From positions 9,124,416-9,188,415 of the forward strand of contig JAVGWX010000004.1 of assembly GCA_036924085.1 (NCBI GenBank): a stretch of 64,000 bases of DNA. Direction: 5' to 3'. Both the position numbers and the translations under genes were made by a program. Shown piece after piece: positions 45,056 to 54,894 of the stretch; the first letter of the stretch is position 1; each line of letters opens with the position of its first letter. Source of the stretch: Ariolimax columbianus (Eukaryota; Mollusca; Gastropoda; Stylommatophora; Arionidae). The notes beneath the pieces are model-generated. The model saw only the letters and a list, made by a program, of their open reading frames with translations. It searched no databases and was not told the origin of the DNA.

Positions 45056-45705
45056 TTCTGCATCTTTCTAATTCCGTGGATCAATCTATTTTGCAGGTGA
45101 TTGAGAACATAATATATATAGCCAATGGTTTTGCTAGTTGGTCACTAATTTCAAACAGTAATTTTGGATGAATACCACCTTGACCTGAACATTTATCCAC
45201 TTTCAACCCCTCAAATTAAAAAAAAATAAAATATTTCCTATATTATACAGATTGATCTCAGTCACACAGTATCCATGTCTCTTTGAAAAATATATGTAGG
45301 CTATTGGATCTTGGAGCAGTCCTCTTTTGTATAGAACGTTCCAAAGTACTGATTGAGTAGATTAGCTGTCTCCCTATTCTCACTTATTATTTTTGCTGTA
45401 CTGTCTATGAGAGGGCCTACTTTGTTTTCGTTCCATTATTTTTAACATAAGAAAAGAACTTTTACTATGAGTCTTGGTCCTCCGAGTAAGTTTATTTTCG
45501 AAGGTTTTTTTAATGTTTTATTCACTTCCTGAGCTATATTCTGCTTGTCCAAATATTTTAAATGCCATTAATAGTAATTCCCCTTCACTTGCCTTTTCTA
45601 TGTTACTAACCAGCTCCTCATCTTCCTCTTTTTGACTTGATGGACATCTATAGCCTACTCCAATCACTGTTTTTTTCACCCCCACTTTCTACACCTTCAT
45701 TTTTG

Positions 45706-45948
45706 TTACCGTAATAAATCATCTTTGATCGTTATATTAGCTGAATTTGTACAATATAATAAAACGTCACCTCCTTTAGTCTTATCTCCAACTACCCTAT
45801 CTTTCCTTAACATTGTATATCGATCTTTTTCAAGTTCATTGTCTGCAATGTCCTCATATGTCCATGATTTTGTTAACCCTATTATATCTGGTTTGTCTTC
45901 TTCTATATACAGTTCCAATTCTTCTCTTTTATTTATTATGCTTCTCAA
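45706..45948 (-). pseudogene. CR1-like endonuclease, N-terminal part
   Basis: An 80-residue minus-strand frame, NKREELELYIEEDKPDIIGL followed by TKSWTYEDI and YTMLRKDRVVGDKTKGGDVL. It closely matches the plus-strand type C fragment at 35100-35300. The first metal-binding Glu of LTETW is changed here (LTKSW). The GDFN and SDH blocks could not be found, because 45100-45700 is badly decayed. Confidence 0.7.
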
Positions 45949-46280
45949 ATTTACATAAAAACATTTTAGTTTATAATTTTGTTGTTTTTCCTTGTTTTTG
46001 CTTCTGCTTTATCATTTTAATTTTTGCTTTCCCACTACTTATTTCACACTTCCCTGAACCCAATTCTCCACTTTGAATACATCACCTATAGCACCCTATT
46101 GTTGGCCTATCTTTAGTCTCATACTTCATAAGCCTTTCTAGTTTAAATTTCTAACACAATGATTAAACATATACTTTGTTACAACATGCTGTCCTATCTC
46201 ATTTAGATGTAAACCTCTCCTGTCTAGCATTTTACTTGCGTCTACTTTCCCATCAATAAATTCCATTCCCATGTCCGCAC

Positions 46281-46712
46281 TCATTTCTGTGTCCCAAACC
46301 AAAAGGTCCTCGGACACTTCTCTCATCTTCGGCTCTTTCCTCTCCGACTTTCGCATTGAAGTCGCCAATGATGACCAAGATGTCTCTTATCTCAACTTTT
46401 TCCATCGCTTCTTGCAAGGTGTTATAAAAATCATCCATTTCACAATCGTCTGCTGCTGATGTTGGTGCATACACTTGGATTATTGTTAGATTTCTAGTCT
46501 TTTTCTTTAGTCTGAATACAATTATTCGGTCGTTGACTGGATTGTAACCGAGTAATGAAGGTGCTGTCTTCTTTGACAGAATAAAGCCGACCCCGCTTTT
46601 TCCACCCTTGTCCGTCCCAGAGTATATAAATGTTTCTCCTGAGGAGCTGGTACAGTGCCCTTGACCAGCCCATCTATGCTCAGAGACTCCAAGAATCTCT
46701 ATCTTGGTTTCC
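46281..46712 (-). pseudogene. Inverted endonuclease part of the type R LINE
   Basis: Minus-strand pieces: the EILGVSEHRWAGQG region near 46690, TFIYSGTDKGGKSGVGFIL near 46600, IIQVYAPTSAADD near 46460, and VIIGDFNAKVGEERAED with GPFGLGHRNE near 46380-46285. The GDFNAKVG block keeps the catalytic residues. One or two frameshifts are present and the SDH block is gone with the deleted middle. Its inverted position means it cannot be expressed together with the RT. Confidence 0.78.
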
Positions 46713-46715
46713 TTT

Positions 46716-47721
46716 GCATATAGTCCATCTCATTGAAACATTATACCAAGATCAACAAGCGGCTGTCCGAGTATCTGGCCAAACATCAGATTGGTTTGCA
46801 GTACAAAAGGGAGTCCGACAGGGATGTATCCTCTCACCTCATCTGTACAACAAATATGCGGAATGTATAATGAGAAATGTTCGAGAAGATGAGAACATTG
46901 AATGTTTCGACTCATTTACGATTGGGGGGTACGATATTCCAGAGTTACAATACGCAGATGACACAGTGATACTATCAAGAAGTGCAGAAGGGCTAGAGCA
47001 GCTACTTTCAGCCGTTAATGGACATAGTAAAGATCCAAATATGTTCATAAACATAAACAAAACAAAGATAATGACCACCGATAAAACACGATGTCAGCAT
47101 AAATTGACAGTGGGTGGTGAGGAAATAGATCAGGTTACACATTTTGAATATCTGTGCTCCAGAATTGACAAAAATGGTGACTGCTCGAAAGAAATCAGAA
47201 GAAGACTAGCTATGGCAATGCAGAGACTAAACAGCCTGAAGAAATTATGGCAGGGCACCAACAAAATGATAAAAGTAAAAGTCTTGAGAGCCTGTGTTTT
47301 TCCTGGGGCAGCTTATGGCTGTGATGCATGGACGATTACCAAAACTTCTAGACCAAGAATCGAATCCTTCGAGTCAAAATGTTACAGAAAGATCCTCAGA
47401 ATACCCTGGACAGAGAAAAGAACAAATGCAGACATTCGGCAAGAGTTGAGCACAGAGGAGAACTGGTTTATCAATTCCATTTTGGCTAGAAAATGTAAAT
47501 ACTTTGGTCACATCAAGAAACACAACGGTATTGAGAGGACGGTGATGGAAGGTATGGTGCCAGGCAAAAGAGGAAGGGGTAGACCAAGAAGACGATGGCA
47601 CCAAGATATCAAGGAATGCCTGAGTATGACAGTGGCGGAGGCTGGTGTTTTGGCAAGAGACCGAGTTTCTTTCAGAAAGACTGTGATGGGAGCGACGTTC
47701 TATAAAGGACATGCTACATGA
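46716..47721 (+). CDS. LINE reverse transcriptase and tail (type R, open frame)
   Basis: An uninterrupted frame runs to a stop at 47721. It includes HIVHLIETLYQDQQAAVRV, FAVQKGVRQGCILSPHLYN, ELQYADDTVILSRS with intact YADD at 46951-46962, VTHFEYLCSRIDKNGDCSKE, AYGCDAWTITK, LRIPWTEKRTNADI, YFGHIKKHN and GRGRPRRRWHQDIKECL. The enzyme copies LINE RNA at a nick. An ATG at 46630 is in the same frame, but the first 29 codons are antisense endonuclease created by the inversion. RT fingers and the first catalytic Asp block are lost, so despite the open frame the protein is unlikely to work. The lack of stops points to a young insertion. Confidence 0.8.
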
Positions 47722-47971
47722 TGATGATGATGATGTCCGCACACATCACCTGTAGCCTAAGGTTGATACCTATTATCTTACTATCTAAATAGTCTGACCC
47801 ATCTGCTCTATCTAAAATGCCTATCATTGTGACCTTTCTTAACTTTTTTCCTCAAGTGTTCCCATAAGCCTCTTGTATCTTTGCATAATTATTTATGTAC
47901 CATCTCTCTTTACATTATATGTTCCTACAAATACCACAACATGACTGTTTGCTCTGTCCTCTATCCTCTTT

Positions 47972-48242
47972 GGGAGCCGCGTAGCGCAGTGGTTAGCGCG
48001 CTGGCTTCGCATCTGAGTGGTCCTGGGTTCATTCCCCAGTTGAAGCAGTAATGTTTTTTTCAGACCGCAATGCTCACGGGTCGACCCAGCCTTAAATGGG
48101 TACCGGTTCAGTTCGGTAAGTTAAAGCGGCGAGGGAGAGGAGATGGCTACCGCCCTCATATAGCCGAGCCTTTGAAATGTGAGATCGCTAACAACTCACA
48201 CCCCTACGGCAGTAATGATATGGGATACTTTACTTTACCTTA
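47972..48242 (+). mobile_element. tRNA-headed SINE, second family
   Basis: Box A TAGCGCAGTGGT at 47982-47993 and box B GGTTCATTCC at 48026-48035, with a tRNA-like GGGAGCCGCG start. The 3' end is ACTTTACTTTACCTTA. An imperfect target duplication, CTATCCNCTT, lies at 47961-47970 and 48243-48252. The insertion splits the SGNH-like ORF of the CR1-like element. The head differs from the 14.5 kb family but the end is similar. Confidence 0.83.
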
Positions 48243-48599
48243 CTATCCACTTTATTCTCTCCTCTATGTCTTCAATTTTAGCTCTCCCAATATCAATATT
48301 TTCAAACATGTTGTGTTGTTTTGACAAATGTCTGCCAACCTCTCTCGCCATTGAATCCCCTACTACCAATACTGAACCCTCACTTATATTTGCATACTTC
48401 TCTGCAAAGCTCTCTGCCCTGTGCCCCGTTTCCTCACTAGAATCTCCCTTGCTTCCAATTCATATTTCCTTCTCCAACCCCTACTTAACTGACAGTGGTT
48501 TTATTTTATCACCTGGACTACCAAACTGCAGATTGTTTAAAACTTCCTCAATTTTCTCTTGTTTCACTTCTAAATTGAACTGCCTCTTTTCAGGTGGTC

Positions 48600-49090
48600 T
48601 GGTCGTAGACTTGAACGTGGTCTGAACGTGGTCTAGTCGTGGACTGATCGTGGTCTGATAGTGGACTAGTCGTAGACTGATCGTGGTCTGAACGTGGTCT
48701 GGTTATGGACTGATCGCGGAATGATCGTGGCCTGAACATGGTCTGGTCGTGGTCTGATCGTGGCCTAAACGTGGTCTAGTCGTGGACTGATCGTGGTCTG
48801 ATCGTGAACAGGTCGTGGCCTGAACGGGGTCTAGTCGTGGACTGATCATGGTCTGACCGTAGACTGGTCGTGGACTGATCGTGGTCTGACCGTAGACTGG
48901 TCGTGGACTGATCGTGGCCAGAACGTGGTCTAGTTGTGGACTGATCGTGGTCTGAACGTGGTCTGGTCGTAGACTAATCGTGGTCTGAACGTGGTCTAGT
49001 TGTGGACTGATCGTGGTCTGACCGTACACTGGTCGTGGACTGATCTTGGCCTGATCTTGGTCTCATCTTGGTCTGATCGTGGACAGTTCA
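48600..49090. repeat. 11-bp minisatellite (CGTGGTCTGAT type)
   Basis: About 44 units of 11 bp alternating CGTGGTCTGAT, CGTGGACTGAT and CGTGGTCTGAA words, with a 33-bp super-unit. It touches the 5' end of the CR1-like ORF on the left. Frames such as TTISPQLDHVQ on the minus strand are artefacts. Confidence 0.9.
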
Positions 49091-49368
49091 TGGTCTGATC
49101 AGTGATGCTTAATCTCCATTTGGAAGTCGTTGCTACAGACTTGGAGGGGAGGGGAGTGGGGGTGGTCCTAGCTATGATTGCAGCAGTGCTAGTGTCCCAG
49201 TGTGTTGTAGGCTGATTTGTATTTATACTCATTGCTTGACAAAGGCGCTCGTCTGCTCGTCTGTGACGAGTAAACAAAAAATCCGTTTTTCATTGATAAT
49301 ATGATCGGTTTATCATTTATTTGTGATTTGATTTTTATTTTACTTCTCTCATTTCTCGTGATAATTAG
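49091..49368. other. Upstream region of the neuropeptide gene
   Basis: Contains G-rich sequence at 49146-49165 and a T-rich stretch from 49310. A promoter or 5' exon should lie here or further upstream, but no TATA box or donor could be supported with confidence. Confidence 0.35.
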
Positions 49369-49382
49369 GAATATTATTTCAG
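49369..49382 (+). promoter_or_regulatory. Candidate 3' splice site before the precursor coding exon
   Basis: AATATTATTTCAG ends at 49381, preceded by a branch-like GATAATTAG. It lies 91 bp upstream of the start codon and would put the first exon entirely in the 5' UTR, a common layout for animal neuropeptide genes. Inferred only. Confidence 0.4.
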
Positions 49383-49472
49383 CCGTTAAGCTAGTAAGAT
49401 TGCCTTTAGAGTATTCCTTTGTCGTTTACGCGTCTTATCCTTATCTTCTCCAAAGAACACATAGATGTCAAC

Positions 49473-51086
49473 ATGCTGAGATGCTTCGACCTCACCTTCA
49501 CAGCTCTCGCTCTCCTGCTCATCCAATCTTCCATCGCGAGACCAGGAACATCAAAGAATTCACTAGAAACGAGAAACTATTCAGGGCCGAGCTATGGTTT
49601 AAGGGAACAGCTGAAGAACTCAGATCACAATGACTCAAAGGGTATAGACGCACTTGGAAGTACACTTACTCGAGCTCCAATGCTGAAAGTGTGGATGCCG
49701 GTTCTTAATAAACATGTAGATAATTCTGTAGCAGAATACAACATCAAGAAGCCTAGAACATTCTCTGATGGTTTGAGTGAGATACCATCAATGCCAGAAG
49801 ACACGAGCACAGACCGACGACATATTACCAAGCTTCCAGGATATAGGAAGTTTTTGCTCAACCGAATGGATAAGAGAACATTGACTTTTGCGAATGTCGA
49901 CGATCCTCTCTATGGTCTGTTTTCCAGGCTTAGAAAAAGTGCAATGAGTAGAATGCCAATCGCCTTTGGGAAGAGGAATGAAGGCCCAAACTGTGATGAT
50001 AACAATATAAACATTCATACGAGTCAATCTGCTAAAAGGTTCAATTGCAGGGAAGAACGCATACCCAGTACTACTGGGAGAAGGAGCAAGAGAGATTCTA
50101 CAAATATGGATGTTGTCGCACAGGAAAACCTTGACAGTATTTTTAAAAATCTAAAGGATGGAATGTCGGAAGGACTAATGCAAGAATCAAATGACCTTGG
50201 TGGCAGTTACATCAATGAAAACACCTTCATGAGAATATCCAGGGATAGATTGAACAGGATGCCAATAACTTTCGGAAAGAGGGGTATCGATGAACTTCCG
50301 TACACTGGCGCGAAGACAAACCATCTATTTAGATCACAACGGATTCGGCTCAACCGATTACCTAAAACGCTTAGTGAGGTTAGTGACCGGTTTATCTACG
50401 GACTTAAGAAAATATTCCAAGAGTTTCTACACAATCGATTACCAGTATTGACCAGATCAAAGGAGAAGGGTATCCAGGAGGACTACGACGATGCCGATAC
50501 TATTATTAGAATCTCTAGAGCAAGTTTAGGTCGTCTGCCATTGGCTTTCACTAAACGAGCAGGTGTCTTACTAAACAACATAGACAATGAAGGTAGCTTC
50601 TTTAAGAGAAAGTCCAGAAATAGAATGTACAGAATGCCGGTCGGATTTGGAAAGCGACAAAGCATAAATAAAAACAATGATTTGTTTCACATTAAAATAA
50701 AAAGTCATAAAATCAATCCTTTAATATATAGCAGAAGGGACAATGTAAAAGGCAAGACAGACACATCTTTGAAATGGATGATTCCTGACAGAGCAACCTT
50801 CAGCCGACCTCAAAGGTCAAAGTTAGAACGCATGCCAATAGCGTTTGGAAAAAGATATTCCTCTTCAGCAAATATCAACGGCGAACCAAGCAACTTTCAT
50901 AACATTAAAGAAAGGTCAAGGCTAGATAGGATGCCATCATCCTACGGCAAACGAGCATTTGACAGTTTGACTACTGAAGAACTATCCCAGCTGGACCAAA
51001 TGATTTCTTCTTTTGGCAGTGATGCTCTAGAGAGGGGAAGGAGAAGAATCGCTGATGGCTTGCTCGCTTTGGACAGGCCAACATAA
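49473..51086 (+). CDS. Neuropeptide precursor with repeated RMPxxF-amide decapeptides
   Basis: The start is the first in-frame ATG (49473), giving 537 residues in one exon. Residues 1-22 (MLRCFDLTFTALALLLIQSSIA) are a classic signal peptide, so the product enters the secretory pathway. Decapeptides x-x-[LM]-x-R-[ML]-P-x-x-[FY] follow a single Lys or Arg and end in Gly-Lys-Arg, the amidation and dibasic cleavage signal: SAMSRMPIAF (49938), DRLNRMPITF (50244), NRMYRMPVGF (50619), SKLERMPIAF (50817) and SRLDRMPSSY (50916). ASLGRLPLAF (50520) ends in TKR, so it is cleaved but not amidated. IRLNRLPKTL (50343) and FLHNRLPVLT (50427) lack the C-terminal signal and look degenerate. Long spacers with further KR/RR sites separate them. 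Convertases and amidating enzyme would release the peptides, which probably act on a GPCR. I do not recognise the family. The open frame amid dead elements implies selection. Confidence 0.85.
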   Translation: MLRCFDLTFTALALLLIQSSIARPGTSKNSLETRNYSGPSYGLREQLKNSDHNDSKGIDALGSTLTRAPMLKVWMPVLNKHVDNSVAEYNIKKPRTFSDGLSEIPSMPEDTSTDRRHITKLPGYRKFLLNRMDKRTLTFANVDDPLYGLFSRLRKSAMSRMPIAFGKRNEGPNCDDNNINIHTSQSAKRFNCREERIPSTTGRRSKRDSTNMDVVAQENLDSIFKNLKDGMSEGLMQESNDLGGSYINENTFMRISRDRLNRMPITFGKRGIDELPYTGAKTNHLFRSQRIRLNRLPKTLSEVSDRFIYGLKKIFQEFLHNRLPVLTRSKEKGIQEDYDDADTIIRISRASLGRLPLAFTKRAGVLLNNIDNEGSFFKRKSRNRMYRMPVGFGKRQSINKNNDLFHIKIKSHKINPLIYSRRDNVKGKTDTSLKWMIPDRATFSRPQRSKLERMPIAFGKRYSSSANINGEPSNFHNIKERSRLDRMPSSYGKRAFDSLTTEELSQLDQMISSFGSDALERGRRRIADGLLALDRPT

Positions 51087-51134
51087 ACATCATGCACCAT
51101 TATTTCAAAGACAGGCAGCAGAGGGAAGACAACA

Positions 51135-51165
51135 AATAAAGGTGAGGATTAAACGAAATAATAAA
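51135..51165 (+). terminator. Candidate polyadenylation signals of the precursor gene
   Basis: AATAAA occurs at 51135-51140 and 51160-51165, about 50 and 75 bp after the stop codon. The first is followed by AAAG|GTGAGG, which could also serve as a splice donor in the 3' UTR, so the end of the transcript is not fixed. Confidence 0.5.
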
Positions 51166-51418
51166 GCGAACGCTAAATTATAATTTTATACAATACATTT
51201 ATGTTGAAAGCTTCTAAATAGCATGGTCGCATATAGTTGAATTCCCAGTCTTGACATATTCCAATTTACTTCTAGGCCTTCAAGGTATGTAGGCTAGATA
51301 GCAATACAAGGGGATGTCAGGCCTTGACCTTTAATGCATGGACGCTAGTTAGAAGTGCAAAGGGATACCTTGACCTTCAATTTAGGGAGGCTTAAAGAGG
51401 TCAATGTCAGACATTAGC
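51166..51418. other. No recognisable feature
   Basis: AT-rich sequence downstream of the precursor. Imperfect words like the next array (AAGGTATGTAGGCTAGATAG) begin to appear near 51280. Confidence 0.4.
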
Positions 51419-51419
51419 T

Positions 51420-51828
51420 TTGCAAAGTTTACTTTCTAGATGCCAATGTCAGACATTAGAATTGGATAGTTTATCTTTGATATGTCAAAGTCAGACAATA
51501 GAATTGGACAGTTTATTTTAGAGATGTCAAGGTCGGAAATTAGCATTTGATGGTTTATTTTAGAGATGCCAAGGTCAGAAATTGGCATTGGACAATTTAT
51601 TTTAGAGAGGGAAAGGTCAGAAATTAGCATAAGAAAGTTTATCTTAGAGATGTCAACGTCAGACATTGGTTTTTGACAGTTTGTCTTAGAGATGTCAAGG
51701 TCAGAAATTCGCATTGGACCGTTTTCTTTGTAGATGTCAATGTCAGACATTAGAATTGTATAGTTTATCTTAGAGATGTCAAGGTCAGACATTGGTACTG
51801 GATAGTTTATCTTAGAGCGACACATAAT
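51420..51828. repeat. 42-bp minisatellite
   Basis: About ten diverged copies of a 42-bp unit containing TTTATCTTAGAGATGTCAAG and GTCAGACATTGG. The minus-strand frame repeats DLDISKINCPMPIS. No gene is inferred. Confidence 0.9.
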
Positions 51829-53684
51829 CTAACCAAGAAATGATCACTTTAATCTTCTTTGTTGTTTTTTGTACACTCCTAGAAATGTCAATACTGTCGC
51901 GGTTAATGCACAAATGTCTGTTTAGTGTGCTATTGAGTAAATAATAATGTGTGTTTTACATAGGAGAGCTAGATGTAAATTGTATAAAGTAAAATACGAT
52001 TTGTGTTTTATAAAATAGAGAATGATGTGTACTTATTTAGTAGAGAAAGATATGTATTTTCTAAGAAAGAGTAACACTGTGACAAAACACATCTACGGGA
52101 CACAACAGAACCGCCCACAGGACACATCATCATTGCATCCAGTAGTTTGAGAATCACGAAAGTAGCAAGCAGGTTTGTTTCCCTTTGTATAGTTTTAAAA
52201 CCTTTACCGAAGTGAAAGACCACACGCCTCTGTTTGAAATAAATCCCGATCTTCCAAATTACAACATAGTTCAGAATAAATGAACTAAGTTCAAGTCTAC
52301 ATTAGAAGTTGTGGATGGATCAGCTGTCAGGTAAGCGTGGGCTGACCACTGGTCAGATATTCAAGTTTGAACGAGGGCTGACCCTAAAAGACAGGAGATG
52401 CCGTGACAACGGGAAGCGTCGCGCGTTTGCTCCAATATTAAGGCCGAGGCTTGGTGGTCAGAATCATTCAGCTAGGATGCGAACCACCAAGAGACAGGTC
52501 GGATAAAATCTTAATGAGAACGAAGAATATTAGACTTGCGCATCAAAACTCAGTGAAAACATTGGTAATTATAATGTATCTGCTTTGCAAGTTCTAGTCG
52601 AGAATAGTTTTTCCGTCAGAAGTCAACGGAAAGCTCTTTTAAGATATCCACCTTAGGATATCAATTTAACCTCAACGAAGTCAGAGGAGAATAGTGCTGG
52701 GAAACTAGATTCGAACCCAAGTCAGGTTACCAAAGATAGAGTTCTTCATATTTGCAATCGAGTCACCCGTTTCGAAATTTGTGTTAGAATAATGATTTTA
52801 GTCACCAGATAGGAAACAGATAGACGGGTTAAGAATGATGTTTGTACTTAGTGACTTTAGAGAAAGGATCTTGGGTATTGTAGAACGGACCTGCCATCAG
52901 TGCAAGCGCCCATAAAGTCTGGTAAGTAACTAGGAATGTCGAGCAAAATATTATTTGTATTTCTTTAGTTCAAATGTGCTTTTTAACTTTTGCAAAAGTA
53001 AGTAAAATCAATTTGTCTTTTGTTTGTTTAGTATTATAGTATTTCTCAGTGTGGTAGAGTATGTTAGCGTTGGTGAGATATACGCGTAATAGTAATTTGG
53101 TCCATGTGGCTCCGGATAGGATATGAGTGATTGTGTAGATGGATCGGTGTGGCACAATATTTGTATGTGGTAGAGTATTGCTAAGTATAAGAGCATCAAG
53201 AATGAATTAGGTCGTGAATGTAAGATGACGCGAGAAAAATGGTTGATAGACATGCGAGGAAATTAAAGACCTAAAGAAAACATTAAAATGATGTCCATTA
53301 AAAATGTTAACAATCCTTTATTAAAAATAAGGGTATAAAATCACGGATGATTAATAATAAAAACGGGAAACCATCAACAGACCCAGAGAGAAGAAAAAAG
53401 AGATGGAGAGAACATGTTAAGAAACTGCATGATGATAGGATTTGTATAAGAATAACAAATCTCAAAATGTCATATATTAGAACATAATTTTATAATGCAC
53501 TTTACACAATCCTGAAAAACATGCCACCATGGGTAAATGAGACACCTACCGAACTATTCAAAACGGGGTGCGAGACTCGACAATATTTACTTTTGTTCAA
53601 GTATGTTAATAATATTCGCAACAATAAAATATGGCCAAAAAGATCACACAGCTTTTATAATAATGACACTGTCAAAAATATCGA
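51829..53684. other. No recognisable gene; possible SINE head remnant
   Basis: On the minus strand GGGTTCGAATC at about 52710-52720 resembles a tRNA B box, but no convincing A box accompanies it. The rest of this 1.9 kb has short frames only and no motif was recognised. Confidence 0.4.
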
Positions 53685-53689
53685 ATGCC

Positions 53690-54370
53690 TTACAGCCTCA
53701 AACAAGTAATGTCTCACATGCTGTACCTCACATCTTCAAACATACCATTCGTCACAGTTTCTAACAAGTCATACCTCACAGCTTCAAACATACCATTCGT
53801 CACAGTTTCTAACAAGTCATACGTTACAGCTTCAAACATACCATTCGTCACAGTTTCTAACAAGTCATACCTCACAGCTTCAAACATACCATTCGTCACA
53901 GTTTCTAACAAGTCATACCTCACAGCTTCAAACATACCATTCGTCACAGTTTCTAACAAGTCATACCTCACAGCTTCAAACATACCATTCGTCACAGTTT
54001 CTAACAAGTCATACGTTACAGCTTCAAACATACCATTCGTCACAGTTTCTAACAAGTCATACGTTACAGCTTCAAACATACCATTCGTCACAGTTTCTAA
54101 CAAGTCATACGTTACAGCTTCAAACATACCATTCGTCACAGTTTCTAACAAGTCATACGTTACAGCTTCAAACATTTCATGCATCACAGTATCAAACATT
54201 TCAAACATTACCGCTTCAAATACTTCATACATTATAGCTTCAAACATGTCATACATTACAGCTTCAAACATACCATTCGTCACAGCTTCAAACAAGTCAT
54301 ACATCACAGCTTCAAACATATCATACATTACAGCTTCATACATATCGTACGTCATAGTTTCTCATATAAG
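53690..54370. repeat. 48-bp minisatellite built from a 24-bp dimer
   Basis: About 14 units of 48 bp with CATACCTCACAGCTTCAAAC and CATTCGTCACAGTTTCTAAC halves. The centre is homogeneous for the dimer, while both edges, especially after 54170, show single 24-bp monomers. The frame repeats YVTASNIPFVTVSNKS on plus; both strands stay open because 48 is a multiple of three. Confidence 0.92.
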
Positions 54371-54565
54371 TGTCGAAGTTCTGACATGATGTATACCATC
54401 TCATGTCAGCGGTTAAGCCGCTTCAGCAAACATTTAATCTGTGTCGGACTTCTGGTTCTTCTTTTAGAAGTTCCAGAATGGAGGACTTCATCTGCAGAAA
54501 ACAGAAGCGTCATAGTTTCAGGGGCTTAAGTGTGTCTGCTGTCCAGTGGGCAGATTACCGTGGAC
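54371..54565. other. Spacer without recognisable gene
   Basis: No coding or repeat feature supported. Confidence 0.35.
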
Positions 54566-54567
54566 CA

Positions 54568-54768
54568 CAGCAATCCATGAGATGATTTATAGACAACATA
54601 GGAATCACTATAGCCAATGAGATCATTTCTAAATGACCTGATGGTCCACGATGGTCAATTAGATAATTTATAAATCACTTTATGGTCCACGATGGTCAAT
54701 CAGATAATTTCTAAATCACCTGGGGATAGCGTCAGTCAATGCAATGATTTATAAATCGCCTAGAGTTA
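54568..54768. repeat. Diverged tandem repeat, about 50 bp
   Basis: Four imperfect copies containing GATNATTTMTAAATCACCT and GGTCCACGATGGTCAAT. Confidence 0.7.
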
Positions 54769-54894
54769 GGAATTTAAATAAAGAAACAGTACTGTAGAAA
54801 ATCGATGATCGCCTGTCAAACGACACAGCAAGCAAGGAACCATACAACAATGTATATTATATTTCAAAATGTTAGATGAGGCTATTACGTTTTC

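Larger units (their letters stand above)
46281..47732 (+). mobile_element. Type R LINE with 5' inversion (twin-priming product)
   Basis: The endonuclease half (46281 to about 46712) lies on the minus strand and the RT half (about 46716-47721) on the plus strand, head to head, with the middle of the element deleted. The 3' end is an ATG/GAT microsatellite. A 10-bp target duplication, ATGTCCGCAC, lies at 46271-46280 and 47733-47742 (it overlaps the tail by three bases). Removing the insert restores the CR1-like frame (VMCADM|GMEFIDG). An inversion with internal deletion flanked by a target duplication is the hallmark of twin priming. Confidence 0.87.
46138..48600 (-). pseudogene. SGNH/esterase-like ORF of the CR1-like LINE, split
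   Basis: CR1 elements are known to carry an esterase-like domain in the ORF before the endonuclease. Here the minus strand shows ISEGSVLVVGDSMAREVGRH at 48390-48330 (GDS is the nucleophile block of SGNH hydrolases), then SHVVVFVGTYNV near 47940 (the G-x-N block), and MGMEFIDGKVDASKMLDRRG with LHLNEIGQHV at 46270-46170, matching the D-x-x-H block though the Asp is Arg-Arg here (normally DGLHLN). The ORF is cut by a SINE between the first and second blocks and by a LINE between the second and third. Its exact role in retrotransposition is unknown. Confidence 0.65.
43846..48620 (-). mobile_element. Type C (CR1-like) LINE, long copy with two nested insertions
   Basis: Read on the minus strand from about 48620: an SGNH-like ORF (VLVVGDSMAREVGRHLSK near 48350; GLHLNEIGQHVV near 46190), endonuclease start (LELYIEEDKPDIIGLT near 45900), a damaged linker, RT (44705-45055 and below), and the 3' end with TTAAGTTAAGTTAGTTAG near 43845. 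Interrupted by a type R LINE at 46281-47732 and a SINE at 47972-48242. This is the most complete CR1-like copy, but stops and an RT lesion make it dead. Confidence 0.82.

Noticed and set aside
49419..49472. N-terminal extension of the neuropeptide precursor
   Set aside because: The upstream in-frame codon is TTG, not ATG, and the signal peptide begins properly at the ATG at 49473.
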